In this document: piece by piece, positions 24,773 through 34,223 of the stretch | Layout of the letters: each line of letters opens with the position of its first letter | How positions within the stretch are numbered: the stretch's first letter is position 1 | Origin: Coprobacter secundus | GTDB lineage: Bacteria; Bacteroidota; Bacteroidia; Bacteroidales; Coprobacteraceae | Direction of reading: 5' to 3' | NCBI GenBank assembly: GCA_000803105.1 | Contig: JTDA01000013.1 | Span: forward strand, 1 to 64,000 | Length of the DNA: 64,000 bases | The notes under the pieces: model-generated | Databases searched by the model: none | Seen by the model: only the letters and a program-made list of their open reading frames with translations | What the model was told of the DNA's origin: nothing | Made by a program: the position numbers and the translations under genes

Positions 24773-26167
24773 TTATAAAAAGTCTCTTGGATCTGTTATT
24801 TCTCCGGTGATAGCTGCTGCTGCTGCAACAAGAGGGCCTGCGAGAATTGTTCGAGCTCCTGGACCTTGTCTGCCTTCGAAATTTCGATTTGATGTAGATA
24901 CCGCATATTTCCCGGCAGGTACTTTGTCGTCATTCATAGCGAGGCAGGCAGAACATCCGGGTTGGCGTAGTTCGAACCCCGCATCATTCAGTATCTTATC
25001 TAAACCTTCATTCCGGATTTGTTTTTCTACTTTCCAAGAACCAGGAACGAGCCAAGCGGTTACACATTCAGCTTTTTTCTTTCCTTTAACGAACTGAGCA
25101 AAAGCTCTGAAATCTTCAATTCTTCCATTTGTACAACTACCTAAAAATATGTAATCTATTTTTTTCCCGATTAATTTTTCTCCCGGTTTGAATCCCATAT
25201 AATCCAATGATTTGCAAAAAGATATTTTTCCGGCTTCATCAATCTCTTCAAGAGAGGGAATTGTATCTTGTATACCCATGCCCATACCGGGGTTAGTCCC
25301 ATATGTAATACGAGGTTCTATTTCTTCGGCATTGAAATATATTTCTTTATCAAATATTGCTCCATCATCGCTTTTTAGCTCTTTCCACTGGGCAATAGCT
25401 TTATCCCATTCTTCTCCTTTAGGTGCGTATTCCCTACCTTTTACATAAGCAAAGGTTGTCTCGTCTGGAGCAATCATTCCTCCACGCGCTCCCATTTCTA
25501 TACTTAGATTACATACTGTCATCCTCTCTTCCATACTTAAAGATCGGATAGTTTCTCCGGCAAATTCTACGAAATATCCAGTAGCACCACCAGTTGTCAT
25601 TCTTGCAATGACAAACAAAGCGATGTCTTTAGCTGTCACACCTTTTTTCAATTTGCCATCAATTGTGATACGCATTTTTTTCGGCTTTGGTTGTAAAATA
25701 CATTGTGAAGCCAAAACCATTTCAACTTCGCTGGTTCCTATTCCGAACGCTACGGCACCAAATGCTCCATGTGTAGATGTATGACTGTCACCACAGACAA
25801 TAGTCATTCCCGGTTGTGTGAGTCCGTTTTCAGGACCAATAACATGAATGATACCATTTTTTTCATGTCCCAAACCGAAAAGTGTCAATCCAAACTCCTG
25901 TGCATTTTTGGTCAATTCCTCAACTTGTTTTCGTGAAATAGGGTCTTGTATCGGTTTATCCTGATTTAAAGTCGGAATATTATGGTCGGGTGAGCAAGTT
26001 GTTTTTTCTGGACGGAATACTTTTAGATTTCGTTCTCGGAGGCTGTTGAATGCCTGAGGACTAGTTACCTCGTGGCAGTAATGCCTGTCGATGTATAGTT
26101 GTGTCGGACCGCCTTCTACTGTTGATACTACGTGAGCATCCCAAATTTTGTCAAATAATGTTTTCAT
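24773..26167 (-). CDS. leuC: 3-isopropylmalate dehydratase large subunit
   Basis: The protein has 464 residues of the aconitase family. The [4Fe-4S] ligands are visible as Cys in 'FLGSCTNGR' and the pair in 'PGCSACLAMN'. 'VCGDSHTSTHGAFGA' and 'STSNRNFEGRQG' are family motifs. With LeuD it catalyses the dehydration-rehydration step between 2- and 3-isopropylmalate, and it would also process citramalate if the second synthase makes it. It lies 100 bases after leuA and 30 bases before leuD in the same operon. Confidence 0.97.
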   Translation of the reverse strand: MKTLFDKIWDAHVVSTVEGGPTQLYIDRHYCHEVTSPQAFNSLRERNLKVFRPEKTTCSPDHNIPTLNQDKPIQDPISRKQVEELTKNAQEFGLTLFGLGHEKNGIIHVIGPENGLTQPGMTIVCGDSHTSTHGAFGAVAFGIGTSEVEMVLASQCILQPKPKKMRITIDGKLKKGVTAKDIALFVIARMTTGGATGYFVEFAGETIRSLSMEERMTVCNLSIEMGARGGMIAPDETTFAYVKGREYAPKGEEWDKAIAQWKELKSDDGAIFDKEIYFNAEEIEPRITYGTNPGMGMGIQDTIPSLEEIDEAGKISFCKSLDYMGFKPGEKLIGKKIDYIFLGSCTNGRIEDFRAFAQFVKGKKKAECVTAWLVPGSWKVEKQIRNEGLDKILNDAGFELRQPGCSACLAMNDDKVPAGKYAVSTSNRNFEGRQGPGARTILAGPLVAAAAAITGEITDPRDFL

Positions 26168-26267
26168 TGGATATATGTTCTTTTAATCATTTGATAAAAC
26201 GTATTCTTTAAATTCTTCCAATTTAAGAATAATTTTTAATAGATTTAGAATCTGCTTATGATATTTG

Positions 26268-27764
26268 TTAGATGATGAATTTGTTGATAGCATCTATAAA
26301 AGCTTCTACCGAAGCTGCTACAATATCGGTATTGGCTGAAAATCCGTAGTAGTGAGCTCCTTCGTAAGAAACAGTGATGTGTACTTTACCTACATCATCA
26401 CTTCCTTTGGTAATGGCTTGTATGAGAAATTCTTGTACAGTCATTTTACGATGAATAATTTGTTTTACGGCATTAATTGCAGCATCGACTGGTCCATTGC
26501 CTGAGGCCGCAGCTTCGAATTTTTCTCCGGCAATATCAAGACAAATACTGGCTACCGGGCGTACACCGACACCGGAAGTTACTTGTAGATACTCTAAACG
26601 GATGCGGGCATTCGCAGAACGCTCTTTTCCGACTAACATCAGTACATCGTCGTCATTGATATCTTTTTTCCGGTCAGCTAACTTTAAGAAATCTTCGTAT
26701 GCTTTGTCCAGCTTTTCTTTATCTAATTCTACCCCTAATATATGTAACCGATGTTTTAGTGCTGCTCGTCCACTACGAGCTGTCAGTACGATAGAATTTT
26801 CATCTATACCAACATCTTTAGGATCTATGATTTCATAGCTTTCCCGATTTTTCAATACACCATCTTGATGTATTCCTGAAGAATGGGCGAATGCGTTTCT
26901 TCCGACAATTGCTTTATTGGGTTGTACAGGCATATTCATCAGGCTTGAAACCATACGGCTGATACCATAGATTTTTTGGGTATTTATATTTGTTACGATA
27001 TTTGTTTCGTGATGACTTTTAAAAATCATAGCTACTTCTTCAAGTGAAGTATTTCCTGCTCGCTCACCTATACCATTAATAGTTACTTCTGCTTGTCGGG
27101 CTCCATTCATAATACCCGAAATAGTGTTGGCTGTAGCCATACCCAAATCGTTATGACAATGCGTGGCAATTACGACATTGTCTATTCCCTTTACATTTTC
27201 TTTAAGGAATTTAATTTTTCGGCCGAATTCATCGGGCAGGCAATATCCAGTGGTATCAGGAATATTGACAACGGTAGCTCCTGCTTTGATTACAGCTTCT
27301 ATCACACGTGCTAAGTATTCATTATCGGTACGGCCTGCGTCTTCAGCATAAAACTGTACATCTTCCACAAACTTTTTGGCATATTTTACGGCAGCAACAG
27401 CTCGTTCAATAATTTCTTCCCTAGTAGAATTAAATTTGTATTTTATGTGATAGTCAGAGGTACCGATACCAGTATGTATTCTTTTATGTTTGGCATATTC
27501 AAGAGCATCGGCAGCAACTTTTATGTCATTTTCTACAGCGCGTGTCAATGCGCAAATTGTAGGCCATGTAACAGCTTTTGAGATTTCGACAACTGATTTG
27601 AAATCGCCTGGACTGGATACAGGAAATCCCGCTTCAATAACGTCTACGCCCAATCCTTCTAACGCTTTTGCTACCTGGATTTTCTCGACTGTGTTCAATT
27701 GGCAGCCTGGTACTTGTTCTCCGTCTCGTAAAGTAGTATCGAAAATAAATAATCTGTCACTCAT
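26268..27764 (-). CDS. leuA: 2-isopropylmalate synthase
   Basis: The protein has 498 residues. The barrel carries 'FDTTLRDGEQVPGCQL' and the metal-ligand run 'ATHCHNDLGMATANT'. 'NGIGERAGN' and 'HSSGIHQDGVLK' also match LeuA. The C-terminal allosteric domain (about 375-498, with 'ASGNGPVDAAINAV') gives feedback inhibition by leucine in the family. It joins acetyl-CoA and 2-oxoisovalerate, the first committed step to leucine. It is the first structural gene of the operon, preceded by a leader peptide and attenuator about 35-180 bases upstream. Confidence 0.97.
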   Translation of the reverse strand: MSDRLFIFDTTLRDGEQVPGCQLNTVEKIQVAKALEGLGVDVIEAGFPVSSPGDFKSVVEISKAVTWPTICALTRAVENDIKVAADALEYAKHKRIHTGIGTSDYHIKYKFNSTREEIIERAVAAVKYAKKFVEDVQFYAEDAGRTDNEYLARVIEAVIKAGATVVNIPDTTGYCLPDEFGRKIKFLKENVKGIDNVVIATHCHNDLGMATANTISGIMNGARQAEVTINGIGERAGNTSLEEVAMIFKSHHETNIVTNINTQKIYGISRMVSSLMNMPVQPNKAIVGRNAFAHSSGIHQDGVLKNRESYEIIDPKDVGIDENSIVLTARSGRAALKHRLHILGVELDKEKLDKAYEDFLKLADRKKDINDDDVLMLVGKERSANARIRLEYLQVTSGVGVRPVASICLDIAGEKFEAAASGNGPVDAAINAVKQIIHRKMTVQEFLIQAITKGSDDVGKVHITVSYEGAHYYGFSANTDIVAASVEAFIDAINKFII

Positions 27765-27792
27765 TTGTATTTAATTTTATTTTGTTATTGTC

Positions 27793-27831
27793 ATAAAAAA
27801 ACCTTTCTGCACATGGTGTGAGAAAGGTTTG
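27793..27831 (-). terminator. Attenuator terminator ahead of leuA
   Basis: Minus strand: AACCTTTCT (27829-27821) pairs with AGAAAGGTT (27808-27800), the loop adds CAC/GTG pairs, and six or more T follow. It sits between the leader peptide and leuA rather than after a gene, so it is a regulated terminator. The strand CTCACACC (27822-27815) inside it can instead pair with GGATGTGAG (27885-27877), forming an antiterminator with one bulged A. Confidence 0.8.
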
Positions 27832-27877
27832 CATTTTTCTTTTATTGATTTCCCTTTTATAAAAGGTTTGTACCCGC

Positions 27878-27949
27878 TCACATCCTTTCGGTAAATCCCG
27901 ATAGAATAATAATATTTAGACCGAGTAGTAGATCAATAAAGTGTCTCAT
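27878..27949 (-). CDS. leuL: Leucine-operon leader peptide
   Basis: A 23-codon frame from ATG 27949 to TGA 27878 encodes a peptide with Leu at 7, 8, 9, 11 and 16 and Ile at 5, 13, 14 and 15 (core: DLLLGLNIIIL). Four of the five Leu codons are CTA and one CTC, which are less used than TTA/TTG/CTT in the neighbouring genes. The TGA lies within the segment GGATGTGAG that forms the antiterminator. A ribosome finishing the peptide would therefore cover that segment and allow termination, while a ribosome stalled at the Leu or Ile codons would leave it free. The symbol leuL is by analogy to enteric leu leaders; the sequence itself is unrelated. Confidence 0.78.
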   Translation of the reverse strand: MRHFIDLLLGLNIIILSGFTERM

Positions 27950-27989
27950 TTTTTATAATGATAAAGTATTGTTTGTTTTATTTTGATTG

Positions 27990-28019
27990 CAAATATATAG
28001 ATAGTTTTTTAATCTCAAA
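27990..28019 (-). promoter_or_regulatory. Promoter of the leucine operon
   Basis: Minus strand: TTTG (28019-28016), 18-base spacer, TATATTTG (27997-27990). This is one base short of the usual spacer. Predicted start is near 27983, about 34 bases before the leader peptide ATG. Confidence 0.6.
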
Positions 28020-28240
28020 ATAAAAATGATACTTTTTTATGATAAAAAATTATATCTTGTAAGATAATAACTTCTATTTTATATTAAATTGTAAGTATTC
28101 AGTCTCCTTTTGTATTCATTATCAATTTTTTATGGAGGGAGGTAAAGTTTATTGTAATAATGTAGACGTTTTTCTATTTTTTTCTTTATTCGATAGTGTA
28201 CTTATGCAAATTCAGTACTATGGGCTAAAAAGTCAAAAAT

Positions 28241-28270
28241 AAAAAAGCACCTATACTTAGGTGCTTTTTT
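28241..28270 (-). terminator. Intrinsic terminator of the sigma-factor gene
   Basis: AAAAAAGCACCTA (28241-28253), TACT loop, TAGGTGCTTTTTT (28258-28270). It is a strong stem with T runs on both strands, placed 19 bases after the stop codon. Confidence 0.88.
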
Positions 28271-28288
28271 TGATAATCTCATTTGCAA

Positions 28289-29149
28289 TTATCCCAAATA
28301 CGTTTTTAGCAATTTGCTACGAGAACTTTGTCTTAATCTCCTAATGGCTTTTTCTTTAATCTGGCGTACGCGCTCTCTTGTAAGGCCGAATTTATCGCCG
28401 ATTTCTTCCAGTGTCATTTCCTGACATCCAATACCGAAAAACATTTTGATAATATCACTTTCTCTTTCGGTCAGTGTAGCAAGAGCTCTGTCAATTTCTT
28501 TAGCAAGAGACTCGTTAATAAGTGAACGGTCGGCGATTGGGGAATCGTCGTTAACCAATACATCCAACAGACTATTATCTTCTCCTTCGACAAATGGGGC
28601 ATCTACCGAAATATGACGGCCGGATACTTTCATTGTGTCAGAGATTTTATCTACGGGGATGTCCAACTCGTCAGCAAGCTCTTCTGGTGATGGTCGACGT
28701 TCATTTTCCTGCTCAAATTTAGAAAAGGCTTTACTTATTTTGTTTAGTGAGCCTACTTGGTTCAGCGGTAAACGAACGATGCGGGACTGTTCTGCCAAGG
28801 CTTGAAGAATTGATTGACGAATCCACCACACCGCATAAGAAATAAACTTAAAACCTCTGGTTTCATCAAATTTTTCAGCAGCTTTAATTAGTCCTAAATT
28901 CCCTTCGTTGATAAGATCGGGAAGACTCAATCCTTGATTTTGGTACTGTTTAGCTACTGATACAACGAAACGTAAATTTGCTCGAGTCAGCTTTTCCAAA
29001 GCAACTCGGTCGCCTTTCTTAATACGCTGGGCAAGTTCAACCTCTTCCTCAACTGTAATCAAGTCTTCGCGTCCGATTTCCTGAAGATACTTGTCAAGAG
29101 AAGCACTTTCCCTGTTGGTAATTGATTTTGTAATCTTTAATTGTCTCAT
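28289..29149 (-). CDS. rpoD: Primary RNA polymerase sigma factor (RpoD/SigA, Bacteroidota type)
   Basis: The protein has 286 residues when started at 'MRQLKITKS' (ATG 29149). A longer frame from 29203 exists, but it would begin upstream of or inside the predicted promoter (29174-29204), so the shorter start is chosen. It is compact and lacks the long region 1.1 of proteobacterial sigma-70. It has region 1.2 ('LDKYLQEIGREDLITVEEE'), region 2 with 'GLIKAAEKFDETRGFKF' and 'SYAVWWIRQSI', region 3, and region 4 with 'LEEIGDKFGLTRERVRQIKEKA'. Such proteins recognise the unusual -33/-7 promoters seen in this window. It is monocistronic. Confidence 0.96.
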   Translation of the reverse strand: MRQLKITKSITNRESASLDKYLQEIGREDLITVEEEVELAQRIKKGDRVALEKLTRANLRFVVSVAKQYQNQGLSLPDLINEGNLGLIKAAEKFDETRGFKFISYAVWWIRQSILQALAEQSRIVRLPLNQVGSLNKISKAFSKFEQENERRPSPEELADELDIPVDKISDTMKVSGRHISVDAPFVEGEDNSLLDVLVNDDSPIADRSLINESLAKEIDRALATLTERESDIIKMFFGIGCQEMTLEEIGDKFGLTRERVRQIKEKAIRRLRQSSRSKLLKTYLG

Positions 29150-29173
29150 TTTGCAAAATGAAAATTTGGAGTG

Positions 29174-29204
29174 CAAATATAACGCTTTTTTACCAATATT
29201 CAAT
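29174..29204 (-). promoter_or_regulatory. Promoter of rpoD
   Basis: Minus strand: ATTG (29204-29201, one mismatch to TTTG), 19-base spacer, TATATTTG (29181-29174). The start near 29167 precedes ATG 29149 by under 20 bases. Confidence 0.55.
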
Positions 29205-29334
29205 CCTTATACCATATAAATATATAGTAAGTAGAATATAAATTATATTCGTTTTTAGCGCTTATAGGTACAACACTTATAATAACGATTTGTTTCTGAT
29301 TTTATTGTGTTATAGCCATTCTTATGATTTGATA

Positions 29335-29378
29335 AAAGCACAACCTTTTGTCTAATTATAACCAGAAGGTTGTGCTTT
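29335..29378 (-). terminator. Intrinsic terminator of the HtrA gene
   Basis: AAAGCACAACCTT (29335-29347) pairs perfectly with AAGGTTGTGCTTT (29366-29378). On the minus strand four T follow. Confidence 0.75.
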
Positions 29379-29406
29379 GTTATTGTTCTTTATATCTTCG
29401 TGCAAA

Positions 29407-30918
29407 TTATTCAGTCAAATCAACGGCATAATATCCGGTTTTACCGTTGGGATAAATACCTGTGATAAACATTACTTTATCCCTATTGTTCCCTTTCATA
29501 ATACTGTTGAATATATCTTCGACATCGCTTACAGATGATACAGGGGTATTGTTGATGCGGAGAATAATAAATCCATTTCTTATTCCGGCAGCTTGGAATT
29601 TACCGGCTTTAATACCGTCAACTTGTACACCATAACGGATATTCAATTCTTGACGTGTCTTGTCTTTCAATTCTTTGAAGGCTGCCCCTAAAGAATCTAT
29701 ACCAACAGCTTTACTTACAGTTGTATTGCCTTGGCTATTTTTCAACGTAACTTCAATGTCTTTTGTTTGTTTATTATGCACGATAGTTACTTTGATCTTG
29801 TCACCGGGACGATAGCGGTTGACCTGTTCTTGTAGTTCGGCAACATTTTTAATTTTGACGCCATTAATAGCTTTGATGATGTCACCCTTCTTTATTCCTG
29901 CTTCCATAGCAGCACTACGTTCGTTTACTTCTTCTACATATGCACCGTCCTGTACATCAATATCTTTTTCTTTTGCCAATTCGGAGTTTATAGGACGTAT
30001 AGCAATACCTAAAACAGCTCTTTGTACAGTTCCATATTGTTTTAAATCGGTAATTACTTTACTTACAATACTTGTAGGGATAGCGAATGAATATCCTGAA
30101 TAGGCTCCTGTTTCGGAATATATAGCAGTATTGATTCCAACTAATTCACCGTTAGTATTAACTAATGCTCCGCCACTGTTTCCTGGATTTACTGCAGCAT
30201 CAGTTTGGATAAATGATTCGAGCCCCATAGTGTGGTTTTTACTATTACTTGAAATGATCCCTAAGGAGCGGGCTTTAGCACTTACAATACCGGCTGTTAC
30301 AGTGGAAGTTAGTTGGAAGGGATTACCTACAGCTAACACCCATTCCCCTACCTTCAATTTATCAGAGTCTCCAAAAGTAATGATAGGAAGGTCTTTAGCC
30401 TCTATTTTTAATAGTGCAAGGTCTGTAGATGGATCTGTTCCTATGACTTTTGCATTAAAAGACCGTTTGTCATTCAGGGTTACTTCTAATATATCAGCAC
30501 CGTCTATTACATGATTATTGGTTACGATATATCCGTCAGTCGAGATAATGACTCCCGATCCCATACCGACACGTGGTTGGGGTTGCATATTACCATTACC
30601 TCTTTGTCCAAAAAAGAATTCAAAGAAAGGATCTGGCATCATACCTTGTTGTTGAGCTTTTGTGTTTGTTGTCGATTTTATACTTACTACAGCATTTACT
30701 GTACTTTCTGCTGCTTTTGTAAAATCTGTTTCTACAGCTGGAGCATGCGAGGTCATCGAATACCCTACTGGTCTGGCAAAAACGGATTCGTTTTCAATAC
30801 TACTGCTATTTCTTATTGATTTTGATGCATTTAGTAATGAATAAGCACCGATTGAGATGCCCGAACTAATAAGAGCAACAAGAGCGAAACTTAATAGTTT
30901 TTTTCTGTAATCTTCCAT
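29407..30918 (-). CDS. degP: Periplasmic serine protease Do/HtrA (DegP-like)
   Basis: The protein has 503 residues. An N-terminal hydrophobic segment (about 8-28) acts as signal or anchor. The trypsin-like domain carries the triad His ('VTNNHVIDGA'), Asp ('STDLALLKI') and Ser ('NPGNSGGALVN'). Two PDZ domains follow, the first around 'NERSAAMEAGIKKGDIIKAINGVK' (in outline) and the second near 'AAGIRNGFIILRINNTPVSS'. It degrades or chaperones misfolded envelope proteins. The full triad indicates an active protease. It is transcribed alone with a strong terminator; stress-type control is likely from the family, but I see no consensus promoter directly upstream. Confidence 0.95.
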   Translation of the reverse strand: MEDYRKKLLSFALVALISSGISIGAYSLLNASKSIRNSSSIENESVFARPVGYSMTSHAPAVETDFTKAAESTVNAVVSIKSTTNTKAQQQGMMPDPFFEFFFGQRGNGNMQPQPRVGMGSGVIISTDGYIVTNNHVIDGADILEVTLNDKRSFNAKVIGTDPSTDLALLKIEAKDLPIITFGDSDKLKVGEWVLAVGNPFQLTSTVTAGIVSAKARSLGIISSNSKNHTMGLESFIQTDAAVNPGNSGGALVNTNGELVGINTAIYSETGAYSGYSFAIPTSIVSKVITDLKQYGTVQRAVLGIAIRPINSELAKEKDIDVQDGAYVEEVNERSAAMEAGIKKGDIIKAINGVKIKNVAELQEQVNRYRPGDKIKVTIVHNKQTKDIEVTLKNSQGNTTVSKAVGIDSLGAAFKELKDKTRQELNIRYGVQVDGIKAGKFQAAGIRNGFIILRINNTPVSSVSDVEDIFNSIMKGNNRDKVMFITGIYPNGKTGYYAVDLTE

Positions 30919-31667
30919 AATTCTGTTTTATTCAAATGTTAAATTAATGTTCGTTTTAAATATTTCAGTCGTTAAATTTAATACAATATTCGTGCGTTTA
31001 TTCTATACTGTCATGAATTTTATAAACTTTTAATAGCACACATACCGACTTAACAGCACTTAACGCAAATATGATTGGAGACCCGACAAAGTTGCTGTGT
31101 TTTACTGACATAAAGTCTGCATTTATAATTAACAGTATCGAATAATTGACAGATTATTGTTTATTTGATTGTGTTGTAAGGATTCAAAAATGAATACATA
31201 ATGAGATGAACTGAAATGCTCTTATATTTATAGAATATATTAAGTTGGAATATGGAGAAAAATATATATTTATGTCTGTATTTTTTATTTTTAGATTAGT
31301 TGGATTGATATTAAATGATAATGGTGTGCTATTTTATAGATTTTGTCAGACAGTGAATATATATTTTTCATTATAGACCTGATTTATATTAATTGAGTAG
31401 AAATAATGTAGAGGGTTACGTTTAAAATTCTATTTCTTCTTTTTTCGAGAATTGATTAGAGATGTAAGATGATATTATTACATGTCAAAATATTTGATTA
31501 TTTATAATTTGTTACTGCAGTAAGGATTATAGGGTGGTACTCCAAAACTGATTGTTTGGTAGAAGTTGATGCAGAAAAATTTTTTGATAAGATATTGTTC
31601 CCGTTATATTTTAATATAAAAGTATATTTGTATTAGGCTTAAAGTTAATCAGATTCCGATACTAATG
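30919..31667. other. Long AT-rich intergenic stretch, no gene seen
   Basis: This 750-base stretch lies between htrA (divergent) and rnpB. All frames are closed by frequent stops, and I found no tRNA-like or strong terminator-like structure. The htrA promoter should lie in its first 200 bases, but no consensus box pair is clear. Confidence 0.4.
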
Positions 31668-31699
31668 TTTGCATAAGCCGAGCTGAAGGTGTATCTTTG
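31668..31699 (+). promoter_or_regulatory. Bacteroides-type promoter of rnpB
   Basis: TTTG (31668-31671), 20-base spacer, TATCTTTG (31692-31699). Exact consensus; the predicted start agrees with the P1 helix beginning at about 31706. Confidence 0.75.
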
Positions 31700-31705
31700 T
31701 ACAAA

Positions 31706-32062
31706 ATACAGTAGGACAATCTGTCGCTTATGTTTTTTACATATGAGGAAAGTCCGGGCAACACAGAGCACCATATTTCTTAACGGGAAGCTATCCGTGA
31801 GGGTAGAGTAATGTAACAGAAAATAACCGCCTTTAAAAAAGGTAAGGGTGAAAAGGTGAGGTAAGAGCTTACCGGTTTTTATGGTAACATAAAGAGCCGT
31901 ACATCTTATGGGTTGTAAGGTTATGTATACCGACGTTGTAGGGCTGCTCGTCCGATGTCGGGGGGTAAACCGCTAGAGCTTTATGGTAACATAAAGTCAA
32001 GATAAATGACAGATTCCTTTTGAAATGAAGGTACAGAACCCGGCTTATCGGCCTACTGTATT
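31706..32062 (+). ncRNA. rnpB: RNase P RNA (bacterial class A)
   Basis: The ends pair as helix P1 (ATACAGTAGG at 31706-31715, CCTACTGTAT at 32052-32061). Universal core blocks are present: 'GAGGAAAGTCCGGGC' (P4 5' side), 'ACAGAAA', the 'GGTAAGGGTGAAAAGGTG' region, 'TAAACCG' and 'ACAGAACCCGGCTTATCGGCC' in outline near the 3' end. Two identical short hairpins with a GUAA (GNRA) tetraloop, TTATG-GTAA-CATAA, occur near 31880 and 31981; they fit the L14/L18-type loops that dock into P8 in known structures. The RNA matures tRNA 5' ends. A T run follows directly and P1 plus this run may act as terminator. Confidence 0.95.
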
Positions 32063-32202
32063 TTTTCTATAAAAAAAGATGTCAGAAGATACAAAATAAG
32101 GTATTATTTGTTTTAAAGGATATGCGTTTGTTTCTTTATTTAGAAAGGAAATAAAGATAATGACGATATATACAAATAGTTACTGTAATCTTTCCTTAGT
32201 TA

Positions 32203-33585
32203 ATGGTTAGAAAAATGGCAAAGATATCAATCATAGAGCGTTTAAAACAATATTTTCATTGGGGACTTAAATTTGTACTCGAAGATATGTGGCGTATTAC
32301 AGAGAATGAAGTGTCGGGTACTCGCCAGAGATTGATTAATTTGGTTAAAACTATATATATATCGATACGTCGTTTTATTGAAGATGATCTTATGTCAAAA
32401 GCTTCGGCTTTGACATATAGTACATTGTTGGCTGTAGTTCCGGCTTTAGCCTTGATTTTTGCAATAGCTAAAGGTTTTGGATTTCAAAATATCATACAAA
32501 GCCAGTTGTTTGATTACATTCCGGCACAAAAAGAAGCCTTGTCTCATGCGCTTACATTTGTGGATGCTTATCTTAATCAGGCCCAGAGTGGTGTTTTTGT
32601 AGGAATAGGATTGATTTTTTTGTTTTGGACGGTAATAAGTTTGATGGGAAATGTTGAAAATGTTTTAAATGATATATGGCAAGTAAAGAAAAACCGTTCA
32701 TTTTATAGAAAGATTACCGATTATACCTCGATGTTTGTTATTCTGCCTATTTTGATGATTGCTTCCAGTGGTTTGTCCATTTTTGTTTCGTCAGGCATAA
32801 ACAATAGTGTTTATCTCAATTTTATTAGTCCTTTGGTTCGTAACCTTTTATCTTTTGCTCCTTATTTTCTTACATGCCTTCTTTTTACAGGCATATATAT
32901 ACTGGTTCCTAATACGAAAGTAAAATTTTTGAATGCATTTGTTGCAGGTATTATATGTGGAACCGCTTTTCAGATTTTTCAATATGTATATATTAGTGGA
33001 CAAATTTGGGTATCTAAGTATAATGCTATTTATGGGAGTTTTGCATTCCTTCCGTTATTTCTTTTGTGGATGCAACTTTCTTGGCTTATTTGCTTGTTTG
33101 GGGCAGTATTGTCTTTTTCGGCCCAGAATATTCAGAATTATAATTTTGAAAGCGATACTAAAAATATAAGCCGTAGATATAAAGATTTTTTTTCTATACT
33201 GATTGCGTCTGTAGTGGTTAAGCGGTTTGAAAGTGGAAAAAGTCCTCTTACCAGTGAAGAAATATCTAATTTATATCATATACCCATTAAACTTACCGGG
33301 CAAATATTATATCTTTTGGTTAAGATAAATATTCTGATAGAAACGGCTACTGATGATGAACGAGTTTTGGCTTATCAGCCGGCGATGGATATCAATCGGA
33401 TAACAGTTGGATTATTGTTGTCCCGTATTGATCGATTAGGATCTGAAAATTTTAAGATTGATCAAGATTATCTTTATCATGACCAGTGGGAATCCTTGAT
33501 ACACTCAAGGGAAGAAATGTATAAAGTTGCTGATCATATTTTATTAAAGAATATGAATTTGAATGAACCGTTGCCGTTAAAGTAA
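32203..33585 (+). CDS. YihY/BrkB-family integral membrane protein
   Basis: The protein has 460 residues with about six membrane helices between residues 55 and 310. It carries the family signature 'DDLMSKASALTYSTLLAVVPALALIFAI' (in outline) and 'YGSFAFLPLFLLWMQLSW'. A soluble C-terminal part (about 320-460) has a winged-helix-like look ('LTSEEISNLYHIPIKLTGQILYLL'). The function of this family is not settled: BrkB was linked to serum resistance and YihY-type proteins to envelope or transport roles. ATG 32215 (MAKISIIER) is an equally plausible start. The gene stands alone after rnpB. Confidence 0.88.
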   Translation: MVRKMAKISIIERLKQYFHWGLKFVLEDMWRITENEVSGTRQRLINLVKTIYISIRRFIEDDLMSKASALTYSTLLAVVPALALIFAIAKGFGFQNIIQSQLFDYIPAQKEALSHALTFVDAYLNQAQSGVFVGIGLIFLFWTVISLMGNVENVLNDIWQVKKNRSFYRKITDYTSMFVILPILMIASSGLSIFVSSGINNSVYLNFISPLVRNLLSFAPYFLTCLLFTGIYILVPNTKVKFLNAFVAGIICGTAFQIFQYVYISGQIWVSKYNAIYGSFAFLPLFLLWMQLSWLICLFGAVLSFSAQNIQNYNFESDTKNISRRYKDFFSILIASVVVKRFESGKSPLTSEEISNLYHIPIKLTGQILYLLVKINILIETATDDERVLAYQPAMDINRITVGLLLSRIDRLGSENFKIDQDYLYHDQWESLIHSREEMYKVADHILLKNMNLNEPLPLK

Positions 33586-33643
33586 TGTTGGCGGAGTATT
33601 TTTAGGTAAATGGTGAGAGGCTTATTTCTGACTTTATATTTAA

Positions 33644-34108
33644 TTAGTTGTACCAAAAGATATAAAGATTTAGGTAAGTTGCAAAAATTAGCCATAGTAT
33701 GTATGGAAAAAATAAAATGGAACTGATTTTGTTTATCTTAAAACTTTTGTAAGTATAATATATAACAGTAATATCGAGTATTATAATGTTTGCTAAGCCC
33801 CATAGGGGGTTGCGTAAATAAAAGAATAGGATACTCCATGAAAAATTGAAAAATAATTGAATGATAAATAGCCATATCATATTCTTTTTTTCGAAAGATT
33901 TTGAACTAATGATTAGCCCGATCGAAAGTCCCATGCATATATAAAGGAATGTCCAAGCTATAGGGAAGACGATATTCGGAGGCGTTAGCGAAGGCTTATT
34001 TAAATAAGGGTACCATTCGTGTATCGACGTTGATTGAAAAAAATTTGCTGTTAATCCCACCAGAAAACAAATAAGTATGGGAATGAGAATATTGGCTAAC
34101 TTTTTCAT
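33644..34108 (-). CDS. tspO: TspO/MBR-family membrane protein
   Basis: The protein has 154 residues with five predicted membrane helices, the normal TspO size and topology. Recognisable parts are 'WYPYLNKPSLTPPNIVFPIAWTFLYICMG' (in outline; first loop and helix 2) and 'WLFIIQLFFNFSWSILFF'. TspO proteins bind tetrapyrroles and sterol-like ligands; the physiological role in anaerobes is unclear. It is convergent with the BrkB-type gene, leaving 58 bases between stops, and lies 115 bases from the DUF4130 gene on the same strand. Confidence 0.9.
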   Translation of the reverse strand: MKKLANILIPILICFLVGLTANFFQSTSIHEWYPYLNKPSLTPPNIVFPIAWTFLYICMGLSIGLIISSKSFEKKNMIWLFIIQLFFNFSWSILFFYLRNPLWGLANIIILDITVIYYTYKSFKINKISSILFFPYILWLIFATYLNLYIFWYN

Positions 34109-34223
34109 AATACTGTTTTTTCTGTAATAACAGAAATACTGTTTAGTTTGTTTTTACAAATAGGAAAATAATAAAAAGAAGAATAGATTATTATATAATA
34201 TAGATATAAATCAGGTGTATTTT

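Noticed and set aside
29150..29203. Longer N-terminus for the sigma factor (start at 29203)
   Set aside because: It overlaps the predicted rpoD promoter, and the family begins at MRQLKITKS (ATG 29149).
31879..31994. Two identical TTATGGTAACATAA units as a possible repeat element
   Set aside because: They lie within RNase P RNA and are GNRA-tetraloop hairpins expected of its P14/P18 region.
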